Assembly: GCA_033002965.1 (NCBI GenBank)
Contig: JAURVB010014743.1
Span: 1 to 64,000 of the forward strand
Direction: 5' to 3'
Source: Piper betle
Lineage: Eukaryota > Streptophyta > Magnoliopsida > Piperales > Piperaceae
DNA: 64,000 nt
Part shown: piece after piece, positions 37,901 through 48,874 of the stretch
Position numbering within the stretch: the first letter of the stretch is position 1
How the letters are laid out: the number at the start of each line of letters is the position of its first letter
Notes under the pieces: generated by a model
What the model was told of the DNA's origin: nothing
Database searches by the model: none
The model's input: the letters and a program-made list of their open reading frames with translations, nothing else
Program-made: the position numbers and the translations under genes

Positions 37901-39745
37901 TGTCACGGGCCGCTCTCTATGGGACAAAATTTTTCGCCCCAACAGCAAACCGCGCGGCGTGTTTCGCTCCCGAAACACCAGCCTCCCTTCAAAGTACGCA
38001 ACAGAAACCCCACTACACGTGTAGCGGGACGATCTCTACAAGAGACCCGAAGCCACTCCCCTGAGTTCCTGCAATTCACGATGCACGCCGAACACGAATA
38101 CCAGCACCCAAATTGCCCAGTGCACGATATCGTTCGGTACCGATAGACAATTCTCAAAACATCCACAATAGCAAACCAAGCAAGTAGTATGAAGCGACTC
38201 TGATCGATCACCCAATATCGATCCTTGACACCAATCCCCTGATCGGTATCGCAGCAAGTTCCCGGAATCAAAGAACGCCGCTAGTACCCAAAATCAGACG
38301 CCAACACCACAATTACGGAACCCCTGTTCCAACCTTGAATTAAACACAAAACAAGGATACAGCAATCACCCCTATGATCGCTTACACCATGGACATGCAA
38401 ACCCCACGGTGTTCAACTCTTCCCCTGAAGAGTAGCGAGAACTAGAGCACCCACACTCACATTCGTCCTCACAAATCACAACCCCGAGCAGCCACCCACG
38501 ACCTACTCGTTTACATGCAAAACCCTCAACCAAGTAATGCAAACTAGGTTATGAGAAGAACTACGTCGTACCTCCAATCACAGCACCACGACCAGCAACC
38601 CTATGCCGTCGAACTCGTGAAGAATCAACTCCCGGAATTGATCTGCAGCACTCCACGACTTTGCTTGATGAGGTTTCTCGCTTCTCCACAAGAAAGACCA
38701 CGACGTTCACCAAGACCCTTCTCAGCAGTTCTTCCTTCCTTTTTCTCACGTTGGCTCCCTCCTTATATAGGAGTCTCCACGTTGCTTCCAAGATAAGCTG
38801 TAATCTGAGCATAATCTTTTCCCAACAGATTATCTCCAAGATCTTCCACGAACCTGGACTCCCTTGACGTCTCAATTCGATCCAGCCCTGGGCGTGCTTA
38901 TCTCCAATTCAGTTGCAATCTTATCTCCAAGATTCCGATCAAGATCCATCTCTATCGGCAAACAAAGTCCAGCGCTGGTAGTTAGTTACAACCACCACAC
39001 GTCCAACCCCCTGGCTCGACCCAAGTCTTCGGCTCGACCAAAACCAGCAAACCTCGTGCACGTCCCAGACGCACCACCGATAACCCCTGCTACCGATAAA
39101 CCTCTAGTACCGATCAACTCCATCCATCGATCATGCTGGTGCAGCCAGACCCATCGCTACCGATCATGTGCTCGCTCACGGCTCGTGTGTGCTCGTTAGC
39201 CAACTCTCGATCACGCTCGGTCATGGCTCGATCATCAACCCCGCTAGCGCCCAATGCTCGAGCACGCTGCACCGATGTCTCGGCAGCGCTCGATCATGCT
39301 CGCTCACGCCAACTCCTCGCTAGCGCACAATGCTCGCGCACGCTGCACCGATGTCTCGGCAGCGCTCGATCATGCTCGCTCCTTGCTCGCGCACGCTAGT
39401 GATCGCACCCCAGCATCGAACCAGCGCACTCCCGGCACTCCCGTGATCCGCACGTAGCGATCAACCTCGAGTCCTCGCGCTCGGTTCTCGGCACCAATGC
39501 TCGATCATGATCCGACGCCCAAGTGCTCGGTCACCAGCACTTGTCTCGATCATCTTGAGGTTTATTTGGTCTCCGACCTGACTCATGCTCGGCACTTCGT
39601 TACCTGCAACTGTAACACCGTGTTAGCCTCAACCAGTTGTTTCACCACTCGAATAGCCCCGTGCTACTCGTGTCGGACCCGGCATGCATGGGAACAACTG
39701 CCCAATCCCGCGCACCCGGCACGTCCTCAGACTAAGGCTGTAACA
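37901..39745 (-). repeat. 3' LTR (1845 bp)
   Basis: Begins TGTCACGGGCC and ends GGCTGTAACA on the plus strand, nearly identical to 44394-46222. It contains a 16-bp segment (about 39074-39090) lacking in the other LTR and a 76-bp internal direct repeat near 39245-39395 shared by both. Confidence 0.95.
38763..38771 (-). promoter_or_regulatory. LTR TATA box (3' LTR)
   Basis: On the minus strand CTCCTATATAAGGAGGG contains TATATAAGG, which predicts the U3/R border about 30 bp downstream, near 38735. The 5' LTR has TTTATAAGG at this place. Confidence 0.55.
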
Positions 39746-42700
39746 GCTCACCCCCACCAATGAGATCCGATGTCCTCATCGGAGGGTTAAGTCCTCCCTG
39801 GTACTTCTTGATTCTTCTCTCAAACTGCCACAAGTCCCTTGCTCGCTCCCAACTAGCTTCACTCCTCGGTTCGCCCTTCCACTTGATAAGATACTCAATC
39901 CCGGTGTTTGGTGCACCTTGCCTATGCGCCAAAATCTTCCCCACCTCCTTCACATATTGCCGCCGGACAGTAGGTGGAGCTCTCCTTGGACGAGCTCTCC
40001 TCGGATCGACCACATCCTCATGGAATGGCTTGAGAAAGCTGACATGAAATACTGGGTGAAGTTGATACCTCTCCGGAAGCTTCAACTTGTAGGCCACGCT
40101 CCCGATCACCTTCTCCACCTCAAAAGGACCGTCATACCGCTGCACTAATCCCCTGTGCACCTCGGTACGTCTGATCTTCTTCCAGATCTGTGGTGTGAGT
40201 CTCAGCATCACTTTGTCCCCTACGCTGAATGATACCGGCCTTCTCCTCAAGTCGGCATATCTCTTCATTCTGCGTGTTGCTTTGGCTAGTGAATCCACCG
40301 CATCCTCATACAGCTCCTGCCTATCTCGGGCAAACCTGTATGCTGCTGGACACTTCGCTCCGCGCCCTTGCAAAGCTACCTCCAGTGGTGTAAGAGGCTG
40401 GTAGCCTGTAGCAACCTCGAAAGGACTCAGTCCCGTTGCTGAGGAACGATGCAGATTATAACAAAACTGCGCCGCATCAAGAAGATCCAACCAGTTCCCC
40501 TGGCTGGCTGTGACGAAATGCCTCAAATACTCCTCGAGTAGAGCATTCGTCCTCTCAGTCTGCCCGTCAGACTGAGGATGATTAGCTGTAGAGAAGTTCA
40601 GCTTACTCCCTAGTAAACCAAACAAGCACGTCCAGAATCTCCCTGTGAACCTGGCGTCTCGATCACTCACTATGTCTGCCGGTACTCCAAAGTACTTGAC
40701 CACGTTCCTAAAGAACAGTTCAGCAGTCTTCTCGGCTGAGCATTTCTGTGGAGCTGCTGTAACTACGGCATACTTTGAGAATCGATCTACAACCACCATC
40801 ACCGACGACATCCCCCTCACCTTGGGGAATCCGGACACAAAGTCCATCGAAACCGAACTCCACGGCCTCGTTGGTGTAGGTAGAGGCTGCAGCAAGCCTG
40901 CCTCTAGTCGTCTCTCCACCTTGTCTTGCTGGCAAACTAAGCAAGACCTGACGAAAGCTTCGATATCAGCCTTCATTCCCGGCCAATAATACGCCCTGGT
41001 CATTAGAGCGTACATCCTGTCTCTCCCAGGATGTCCTGCCCACTGGGTGTCGTGGGACTCCTCCATTAGCTTTCGCCGTAGTCTACCCGTAGGGATATAA
41101 AGCCGACCCCCACTGGCGTAAACCACTCCATCTTCAGTCCAATACTTCCGAATCAGCCCCTCACTGATCCTGTCGACCAGCTTCTTGTACTCTGGGTCGT
41201 CTCTTGCTAACTCCCGGACTTGCCCCATTATCTCTGTCTGAATTTCTGATATAGCTGCCACCACCTCCATGTTCTTTCGACTCAGGGCATCTGCCACCTG
41301 ATTCGTCTTTCCCGGCTGGTGCAACCACTCGAAGTCGTACTCCGCCAGAAACTCTTGCCATCTCGCTTGTCTCGGGGATAGTTTCTTCTGGGTCTTGAAG
41401 AAAGTGTTAGCTACGTTATCCGTGATCACCACGAACTTGGATCCCAGCAAATACACTCGCCACACTCGAAGGCAATGTACCACTGCGAGCATCTCCTTCT
41501 CATGCGCTGAGTACCTCGTCTCAGCGTCCTTCAGCTTCCAACTCTCAAAAGCTATCGGATGCCCATCCTGCTGTAGTACTCCTCCGACTGCCTTGTCTGA
41601 AGCGTCTGTCACCACCTCAAACGGTCGACTGAAGTCCGGCAACTTCAGTATCGGCTCAGAAGATATAGCTGCTTTCAACTCATCAAAAGCTGCTTGGCAT
41701 GAACCCGTCCACGCCCATGACTGTCCCTTCCTCAACAGATCAGTCAACGGTGACACTACATGGCTGTACCCATGTATGAACTTCCGGTAGTAGTTGGCCA
41801 AACCTAGGAAGCTTCTCACCTCTGTCACCTTCGTCGGTTCCGGCCACTCGGCAATGGCTCGGACCTTTGATTCCTCCATGCGCACCGACCCCTGACCAAC
41901 TTTATGGCCGAGAAAACTAATTTCCTCCAGGCCGAACTCACACTTCTCTTTCTTCACAAAGAGTTGATGTTCCCTTAGGCGATCCATAACCTGCTTCAGG
42001 TGTCCACGGTGCTCCTCCATGGACTCACTATAAACAACTATATCATCCAGATACACAACCACAAACTTGTCGAGATAATCATGAAACACATCATTCATCA
42101 GGTTGCAGAAAGTAGCTGGCGCATTTGTCAACCCAAATGGCATCACAAGGAATTCAAAAGACCCATACCTTGTGACCATAGTTGTTTTTGACACATCCTC
42201 CGGTGCAATCCGGACTTGCCAGTATCCTGACCTCAGGTCCAGCTTAGTGAAAACCCGCGCTCCACTCAACCTGTCAAACAGATCAGCAATTAAAGGAACT
42301 GGGTACTTGTTCTTGATGGTCACCTTATTCAGTCCCCGGTAGTCGACGCATAGTCTCATCGACCCGTCGTGCTTCTCCTGGAATAGAACTGGCGCCCCAT
42401 ACGGTGCAGTTGATGGCTGAATTTTCCCCGAATCCAGCAGCTCCCCTAGCTGGATTTTGAGTTCTGTGAGTTCTTTAGGCGACATCCTATATGGCGCCTT
42501 CGCTGGTGCTCTTGCCCCTGGCTCCAGCTCGATCCGGTGTTCGATCGTCCTTTTGGGAGGTAACCCGTCTGGCAATTCAGTTGGCATCACATCGGAATAG
42601 CCTTCCAACAGTTCCAACAGTTCGTCCGGCACCACCACCACGTGATCCGGCTGGACCTCTCTCATCACAGCAAGATAAGTCGAGGCTCCCCGCTTGCACC

Positions 42701-43127
42701 CCCGAGCCACTTGCATTGCCGACAAGTGCTCGCCACTAAAAGTGCGGTCCTCGACCCCAGAAGGCCTCCCACTGCCACGAACAAAGCTTGCACCCGCCGT
42801 GCTCATGATCAGTATACCTCCCAGGTGTGGAAAAACTCCCACTCCAGCAGTACTCATAAACGCATTACCGAGGATCAAACCAAAGTCATCCATCTCGATG
42901 ACCATGAGATCCACTCGGCCCTCGAATTCTCCCAGGTTCAGTCTGACACTTCTAGCAATGCCATCCACCTGCTTCGCCTGTGAGTTCACTGCCTTAATCT
43001 TACTTGTGTTGGTCCCGGTTTTCAGCCCCAGCTCCGTAGCCATCCCCTTGGAGACAAAACTATGGGTTGCCCCAGTGTCTATCAAGGCTGAAACCTTCCT
43101 CCCATTCACTACACACGGAACAAACAT
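39732..43127 (-). CDS. pol: chromovirus Pol polyprotein (PR-RT-RNaseH-IN-chromodomain)
   Basis: An open frame of about 1131 residues from ATG at 43127. Domains in order, with residue numbers counted from the codon before the ATG: aspartic protease (DTGATHSF, 18-25); reverse transcriptase (about 240-420, catalytic YLDD 360-363); RNase H (TDAS near 508, Glu544 in AHEKEM, Asp571); integrase zinc finger (His693, His700, Cys730, Cys733); integrase core with Asp763, Asp823, Glu859; GPF motif near 1001; C-terminal chromodomain (about 1060-1112: [18 protein letters not shown]). The enzymes mature Gag, copy RNA to DNA and insert it; the chromodomain can steer integration to modified chromatin. The frame begins in a TGATG overlap with gag and ends 14 bp inside the 3' LTR. 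All catalytic residues are present. Confidence 0.95.
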   Translation of the reverse strand: MFVPCVVNGRKVSALIDTGATHSFVSKGMATELGLKTGTNTSKIKAVNSQAKQVDGIARSVRLNLGEFEGRVDLMVIEMDDFGLILGNAFMSTAGVGVFPHLGGILIMSTAGASFVRGSGRPSGVEDRTFSGEHLSAMQVARGCKRGASTYLAVMREVQPDHVVVVPDELLELLEGYSDVMPTELPDGLPPKRTIEHRIELEPGARAPAKAPYRMSPKELTELKIQLGELLDSGKIQPSTAPYGAPVLFQEKHDGSMRLCVDYRGLNKVTIKNKYPVPLIADLFDRLSGARVFTKLDLRSGYWQVRIAPEDVSKTTMVTRYGSFEFLVMPFGLTNAPATFCNLMNDVFHDYLDKFVVVYLDDIVVYSESMEEHRGHLKQVMDRLREHQLFVKKEKCEFGLEEISFLGHKVGQGSVRMEESKVRAIAEWPEPTKVTEVRSFLGLANYYRKFIHGYSHVVSPLTDLLRKGQSWAWTGSCQAAFDELKAAISSEPILKLPDFSRPFEVVTDASDKAVGGVLQQDGHPIAFESWKLKDAETRYSAHEKEMLAVVHCLRVWRVYLLGSKFVVITDNVANTFFKTQKKLSPRQARWQEFLAEYDFEWLHQPGKTNQVADALSRKNMEVVAAISEIQTEIMGQVRELARDDPEYKKLVDRISEGLIRKYWTEDGVVYASGGRLYIPTGRLRRKLMEESHDTQWAGHPGRDRMYALMTRAYYWPGMKADIEAFVRSCLVCQQDKVERRLEAGLLQPLPTPTRPWSSVSMDFVSGFPKVRGMSSVMVVVDRFSKYAVVTAAPQKCSAEKTAELFFRNVVKYFGVPADIVSDRDARFTGRFWTCLFGLLGSKLNFSTANHPQSDGQTERTNALLEEYLRHFVTASQGNWLDLLDAAQFCYNLHRSSATGLSPFEVATGYQPLTPLEVALQGRGAKCPAAYRFARDRQELYEDAVDSLAKATRRMKRYADLRRRPVSFSVGDKVMLRLTPQIWKKIRRTEVHRGLVQRYDGPFEVEKVIGSVAYKLKLPERYQLHPVFHVSFLKPFHEDVVDPRRARPRRAPPTVRRQYVKEVGKILAHRQGAPNTGIEYLIKWKGEPRSEASWERARDLWQFERRIKKYQGGLNPPMRTSDLIGGGELLQP
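39746..39760 (-). other. polypurine tract
   Basis: On the minus strand TTGGTGGGGGTGAGC directly precedes the 3' LTR, which is where plus-strand DNA synthesis would be primed. Confidence 0.6.
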
Positions 43128-44290
43128 CAAATCAGCTCCCCTGAAGCTACACTTCCAGCTCTCAATGCCCCGAGTATCTGAAGGGTAGATGCTCGAGCAG
43201 AAGGACCCGCATCCTCCTGGTCATGGTTTGCTTCGGCCACCAAGGCGCTGAGCTTGCCCTTGGTCGGACACTCTCGAGCCAGATGCGGACCATTGCACAG
43301 AAAACACCCGGACTTCTTCAGATCAGCTACCTTCCTGTCCTGAGTCCCTGCACTGAAGTTCTGAAACTTCTTCTTCGGTCTTCTGGATGGCTTCCTCATG
43401 CCGCCCCGCTGATTGCCCTGACCACCCTGGAGTTTCTTAGCCGGACCCACGTCTGTGTTGCTTGGCCCAGGCCTAATATCCACCAGTGCGTCGGCTGCCA
43501 CCAAAGCTGCAGGTAAATCCTGTATCTTCTGCCTCTTCAGTTCTATCTGCGCCCAAGTCTGCAAACCATTGATAAAGTTGAATAACTTATCATCCTCCGA
43601 CATATTCTTGATGTCGAGGAGACAAGAGCTGAAGTCTTTGACGTAATCCCTAACTGTTCCTGTCTGTCTCAACCGTTGCAATCGAGACCTCGCCACCCAT
43701 GTAGTGTTGGTTGGAGAGAATTGCTCCCGAAGCTCCTTTTTCAGGAACTCCCAAGTCTCAATCCGGTGTCGACCAGCTGCTTCATCCTCTTCGGCGCGAC
43801 ATCTATACCATAACTTGGCATCACCGGTCATAAACATACTGGCCATCGAAACCTGGCTATCTTCGGGAACCTTCGCAGCAGTGAAGTATTCCTGCATGTC
43901 CCAGATGAAATTCTCCAGGTCCTTGGCTGACCTGGTCCCCTCGAACTTCTTTGGCTCGGGCACCTTGAGCCTTCCTGGAACGGCTTCTTCTGCTACACGA
44001 TCAGCAATACCCTGCTGAGGCCGCGCTACCCACACTTGTTTGAGCAAAGCCACATCTGCGTGCATTTCCTCAACCGCAGCCCGGAGATCTCCCATCTCCG
44101 CCGTCTCACCTCGCACCTGGCTGGACTCGGCCCAAGTGGTAAACCGAGTGTTCAAGTCCCACAACCCTTCTGCCAGAGACTGCAATTTGTCGAAGACGGT
44201 ATGTCCATCTCCATCACTGGTAGGCCCTCCTACCAGCACTTCCAGCCGTGCGACCCTCTCTCTGAGAGCATCAGTGGATCGAGTATCCAT
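43127..44290 (-). CDS. gag: chromovirus Gag
   Basis: 387 residues from ATG at 44290. An N-terminal coiled-coil-like region (about 1-95) is followed by the retrotransposon capsid domain (about 110-255: [53 protein letters not shown]). A basic stretch (RRPKKKF, 303-309) and one zinc knuckle ([13 protein letters not shown], 329-341) close the protein. The knuckle spacing is CX2CX3HX4C, one residue shorter than the usual CX2CX4HX4C. The capsid packages the element's RNA. The stop TGA (43129-43127) shares its A with the pol ATG, placing pol in the -1 frame. Confidence 0.93.
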   Translation of the reverse strand: MDTRSTDALRERVARLEVLVGGPTSDGDGHTVFDKLQSLAEGLWDLNTRFTTWAESSQVRGETAEMGDLRAAVEEMHADVALLKQVWVARPQQGIADRVAEEAVPGRLKVPEPKKFEGTRSAKDLENFIWDMQEYFTAAKVPEDSQVSMASMFMTGDAKLWYRCRAEEDEAAGRHRIETWEFLKKELREQFSPTNTTWVARSRLQRLRQTGTVRDYVKDFSSCLLDIKNMSEDDKLFNFINGLQTWAQIELKRQKIQDLPAALVAADALVDIRPGPSNTDVGPAKKLQGGQGNQRGGMRKPSRRPKKKFQNFSAGTQDRKVADLKKSGCFLCNGPHLARECPTKGKLSALVAEANHDQEDAGPSARASTLQILGALRAGSVASGELI

Positions 44291-44380
44291 CTCACCGGTA
44301 AATGTGGAGAACCCTCCCCCGAAGGTTATAGTGCAACTTCTTCACAAGATGCTTCGTCGACCAGTTTTCACCGAAACTAA

Positions 44381-44391
44381 GCTCTGATACC
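44381..44391 (-). other. primer-binding site (tRNA-iMet)
   Basis: On the minus strand GGTATCAGAGC begins two bases after the 5' LTR end (...CGTGACA). Confidence 0.85.
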
Positions 44392-44393
44392 TC

Positions 44394-46222
44394 TGTCACG
44401 GGCCGCTCTCTATGGGACAAAATTTTTCGCCCCAACAGCAAACCGCGCGGCGTGTTTCGCTCCCGAAACACCAGCCTCCCTTCAAAGTACGCAACAGAAA
44501 CCCCACTACACGTGTAGCGGGACGATCTCTACAAGAGACCCGAAGCCACTCCCCTGAGTTCCTGCAATTCACGATGCACGCCGAACACGAATACCAGCAC
44601 CCAAATTGCCCAGTGCACGATATCGTTCGGTACCGATAGACAATTCTCAAAACATCCACAATAGCAAACCAAGCAAGTAGTATGAAGCGACTCTGATCGA
44701 TCACCCAATATCGATCCTTGACACCAATCCCCTGATCGGTATCGCAGCAAGTTCCCGGAATCAAAGAACGCCGCTAGTACCCAAAATCAGATGCCAACAC
44801 CACAATTACGGAACCCCTGTTCCAACCTTGAATTAAACACAAAACAAGGATACAGCAATCACCCCTATGATCGCTTACACCATGGACATGCAAACCCCAC
44901 GGTGTTCAACTCTTCCCCTGAAGAGTAGCGAGAACTAGAGCACCCACACTCACATTCGTCCTCACAAATCACAACCCCGAGCAGCCACCCACGACCTACT
45001 CGTTTACATGCAAAACCCTCAACCAAGTAATGCAAACTAGGTTATGAGAAGAACTACGTCGTACCTCCAATCACAGCACCACGACCAGCAACCCTATGCC
45101 GTCGAACTCGTGAAGAATCAACTCCCGGAATTGATCTGCAGCACTCCACGGCTTTGCTTGATGAGGTTTCTCGCTTCTCCACAAGAAAGACCACGACGTT
45201 CACCAAGACCCTTCTCAGCAGTTCTTCCTTCTTTTTTCTCACGTTGGCTCCCTCCTTATAAAGGAGTCTCCACGTTGCTTGCAAGATAAGCTGTAATCTG
45301 AGCATAATCTTTTCCCAACAGATTATCTCCAAGATCTTCCACGAACCTGGACTCCCTTGACGTCTCAATTCGATCCAGCCCTGGGCGTGCTTATCTCCAA
45401 TTCAGTTGCAATCTTATCTCCAAGATTCCGATCAAGATCCATCTCTATCGGCAAACAAAGTCCAGCGCTGGTAGTTAGTTACAACCACCACACGTCCAAC
45501 CCCCTGGCTCGACCCAAGTCTTCGGCTCGACCAAAGCCAGCAAACCTCGTGCACGTCCCAGACGCACCACCGATAAACCTCTAGTACCGATCAACTCCAT
45601 CCATCGATCATGCTGGTGCAGCCAGACCCATCGCTACCGATCATGTGCTCGCTTACGGCTCGTGTGTGCTCGTTAGCCAACTCTCGATCACGCTCGGTCA
45701 TGGCTCGATCATCAACCCCGCTAGCGCCCAATGCTCGAGCACACTGCACCGATGTCTCGGCAGCGCTCGATCATGCTCGCTCACGCCAACTCCTCGCTAG
45801 CGCACAATGCTCGCGCACGCTGCACCGATGTCTCGGCAGCGCTCGATCATGCTCGCTCCTTGCTTGCGCACGCTAGTGATCGCACCCCAGCATCGAACCA
45901 GCGCACTCCCGGCACTCCCGTGATCCGCACGTAGCGATCAACCTCGAGTCCTCGTGCTTGGTTCTCGGCACCAATGCTCGATCATGATCCGATGCCCAAG
46001 TGCTCGGTCACCAGCACTTGTCTCGATCATCTTGAGGTTTATTTGGTCTCCGACCTAACTCATGCTCGGCACTTCGTTACCTGCAACTGTAACACCGTGT
46101 TAGCCTCAACCAGTTGTTTCACCACTCGAATAGCCCCGTGCTACTCGTGTCGGACCCGTCATGCATGGGAACAACTGCCCAATCCCGCGCACCCGGCACG
46201 TCTTCAGACTAAGGCTGTAACA
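44394..46222 (-). repeat. 5' LTR (1829 bp)
   Basis: Near-identical partner of 37901-39745. It lacks 16 bp near 45574; the missing piece in the other LTR is bounded by ACCGATAA direct repeats, so slippage deletion is likely. The TATA region reads TTTATAAGG on the minus strand. Confidence 0.95.
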
Positions 46223-46369
46223 GCACGCTTGATCAAGATAACTAAAAGCTCTCAAGTTATTGTATATTAGGAGAAAGAGCCTTATATACTTGCAATTACT
46301 GAGATAACTATACATATACACCTCATATAATTATATATATACACCTTATATATATTAAAAAATTATTTA

Positions 46370-46810
46370 GTAATATTGATTCGAGAGCGAGTCAAGTTTT
46401 TATTTTATAGTATTTTTTAAAAAAATTACAAAAAATTATTTTATAATATTAATCTTAGTCAGGAGCAAGTCAAGTTTTTTATTATGAAATTATTTTATTT
46501 TTAAAAGAATTTATCTAGTAATATTAACTTGTGTCAGGTGTGACTCAAGTTTTTTATTTTATGGTATTTTATTTTTAAATTTTTCAAAAATTTATTTCGT
46601 AATATTGACTAAAGTCGGGAGCAAGTCAAGTTTTTATTACAAAATTATTTTATTTTTTAAAACATTTAGTTAGTAATATTGACTCATGTTAGGAGTGAGT
46701 AAAGTTTTTATTTAATGACATTTTATTTTAAAATTTTTAAAAAAAATTATTTCGTAATATTGACTTAAGTCGGGAGCGAGTCTAAGTTTTTATTACGAAA
46801 TTCCCGTCGA
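46370..46810. repeat. AT-rich tandem repeat, period about 78 bp, six units
   Basis: The motif 'gtcgggagcgagtcaagttttt' and variants recur near 46392, 46471, 46546, 46627, 46701 and 46781, spaced 74-81 bp and separated by 'tattacgaaattattttatttt'-like AT spacers. The same motif punctuates 57040-57960. Confidence 0.7.
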
Positions 46811-47343
46811 CCTTTCCCCCATCCCCCCACACCTCTGTTTTGTACAAACATTTGTTTCTATGACCATCTAAATGGTAATTTTAATCTCCTAGTGAAACTT
46901 GTATAATTAATGCCTATTAAAGATAATGTGCATCGCCTTTTGCATTTAGTTTTGGTGGTTTCTTATCTATATGAGTATACATTACTAGTTATTATTGCAT
47001 GATAGGGTTCGCGTTTGTCCACATTATGGTTGTGTTGCTTCGTATGGAGAAGGGCCAGTCTTTCTTATTTCATCCCCAGCTCAAGTTATGGCTCATTAAT
47101 TGGTTTTTTTGAGAGGAGAATCTTCCAAACAGCTGTTGGGACAGCATGTGATTCCTGTGCAAGGGGAGCTTCTATTAACCTGTAAGGACAGGTCTTGGCC
47201 AGGCTCCTAAACAATCTGTGTTTTGTTTAGTTGTTTATTTAATTCGTTGCCATCTATCTCTGCATGTAATTATCTTTTCTTCATGGTACCCTACTGTATC
47301 CATTTCCAAATGTATGTTAACATCTCTCAATCGTATAACACAG

Positions 47344-47480
47344 GTTGCACGCACAGGCTTTGACACTGGCAGCTTTAGCGGGAGCCGCAGTTGTGGAGTA
47401 TTATGACCATCACACAGGCGCCAAGCCTGACAAATACGCAAAGCACTTCATCCCTACGTGGACGCCCAACGACACAATGA
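47344..47480 (+). pseudogene. orphan HIG1-domain exon 3
   Basis: Preceded by the same acceptor (ataacacag). It encodes LHAQALTLAALAGAAVVEYY with the family tail, then loses frame by a 1-bp deletion near 47456 (CCTACGTGGAC for CCT-TACGTGGAC), so the normal stop is missed. Exons 1 and 2 and the promoter are absent. It cannot make the protein on its own. Confidence 0.85.
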
Positions 47481-48874
47481 TTATAGTACAAGTTAAATTA
47501 GGCAATTCATTCTTTTTCACAGCCATTTTTTGTCGGAGAAGGCATTATTTGCGTAGATCCCAGAAATGTCTGTACACATAAAATGAGAACAGAATTTTGA
47601 CGCAGCTCTGCCGTGTGAGCTAATCATCGATGAGACACTAACCTACCTTTGCTGTTTAATAAATACACAGGAGCTGGAAATGTTGTTTTCATATGCCATT
47701 GATTTGTTTCAATTATTGGTTTGAGTTCAACGTCTGTAGATTTTATCTGGTGTTGAGTTCAAGGTGTAGCTTTACTCTTCCGAATTTTGGCATTCGGGTT
47801 CACGACATGGAATTATTGAATGCATTCATATGAAATTTCATTCCCGGTTAAGTTTTTCTAATCTTATAGATTGGTATATTACGTACAAAAGATTTTGCTA
47901 ATGCTCGCAAACTACTAGTTTTTATATTTTATTTCCTGTCTCCTAAATTCTAAGCGAAACAGTTCGGTGTCGTTTCCAAGCTCAAATTAGGGAGGCACAT
48001 TCAAAGAAAAGAGGATTGGTGTTAAGAAAACACAATGAAAAATATTTTGTTTTTTAGATCATGCTAATCCTACGAAGATATACATTTTACAAAATTACTA
48101 CATTCCACCTCCAAAACGTTTTACGCATTTAAAAATTATATCGCCCTCTAGGTAGTAACTAGATTTAAACAGTCGTGAAAAGAGAACTTTTTCCCGACAA
48201 GATTTTGCTTCGGCACTTCGCAGTCCACAACAAAGAGCTAAAATTTCTGCTTTGGTTGTATTCCTCCCCCTCCATGAAAAACATACCATTTTCCAAACTC
48301 CAACAATACGTGGCCCCTGACCCATTATATCATAAGTATGGGCTACCATGAAATGCCAAAGCTGCTGGCTGGGAAATACTAGTTTTAAAGAAGTGCAATC
48401 TGTATGTATGCAAGTGGGAGGCTCAGACACTTCAGTAGACTTAAATTTGATCTACATCCTGACTTCCAAACTTTTGTAAAGATGAGAAGGGGGAAAGTGT
48501 AATCTGAAATTCTTTTCTGGCATATGCTTGATTAGCCTGATTGCCATGAAAATGATGACTAGGTCAGTAACAATTGACTAATAAGATCTACAGCGAAATA
48601 CTTCAAATATGATGGCCTCCTGTAATCACACTCCGTAAGAACATGTGTAAACGCACTCACTAAGAACTTGTGTGGTCGACTCCTCATGCAGATGGGGCAA
48701 GTTTTGTCAAGAAATACTCCTTTTGAATAGAAAATCTGCTGTAACTGTACCAGTACAAGCCATCCTCCACCGAAAGAATAGAAGATGTGGGGAGGTCATT
48801 TCATCTCCCCCAATGTTTCCAGTCAGCTTTCATAGTTTGGAGCTTGGTAGAATAAGATAAAAATAACAAGTGGG

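Larger units (their letters stand above)
37901..46222 (-). mobile_element. full-length Ty3/gypsy chromovirus, 8.3 kb
   Basis: Complete element: LTRs at both ends (TG...CA), tRNA-iMet primer site, gag, pol with PR-RT-RNaseH-IN-chromodomain, polypurine tract. By eye the LTRs differ by about 16 substitutions and one 16-bp indel over about 1830 bp, so the insertion is recent on an evolutionary scale. The flanking five bases (GAACC left, GCACG right) match at only three positions, so no clean target duplication is present. The matching unoccupied sequence lies near 56605. Both genes are open. Confidence 0.93.

Noticed and set aside
37573..38271. Frames across the left LTR edge repeated at 44396-44764
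   Set aside because: Frames inside the LTRs repeat because the LTRs repeat; no protein family matches.
39240..39420. CRISPR-like spaced repeats in the LTR
   Set aside because: Only two units, imperfect, inside a eukaryotic retrotransposon LTR.
39133..39457. Frames with repeated LDHARS/AARCTDVS peptides
   Set aside because: Products of the 76-bp direct repeat in U3, not a gene.
48098..48430. Minus-strand frame with AEILALCCGLRSAEAKSC resembling an RNase H-like domain of LINE elements
   Set aside because: Only one short motif fits, no catalytic Asp residues are placed, and the copy at 26100-26300 has no matching long frame.
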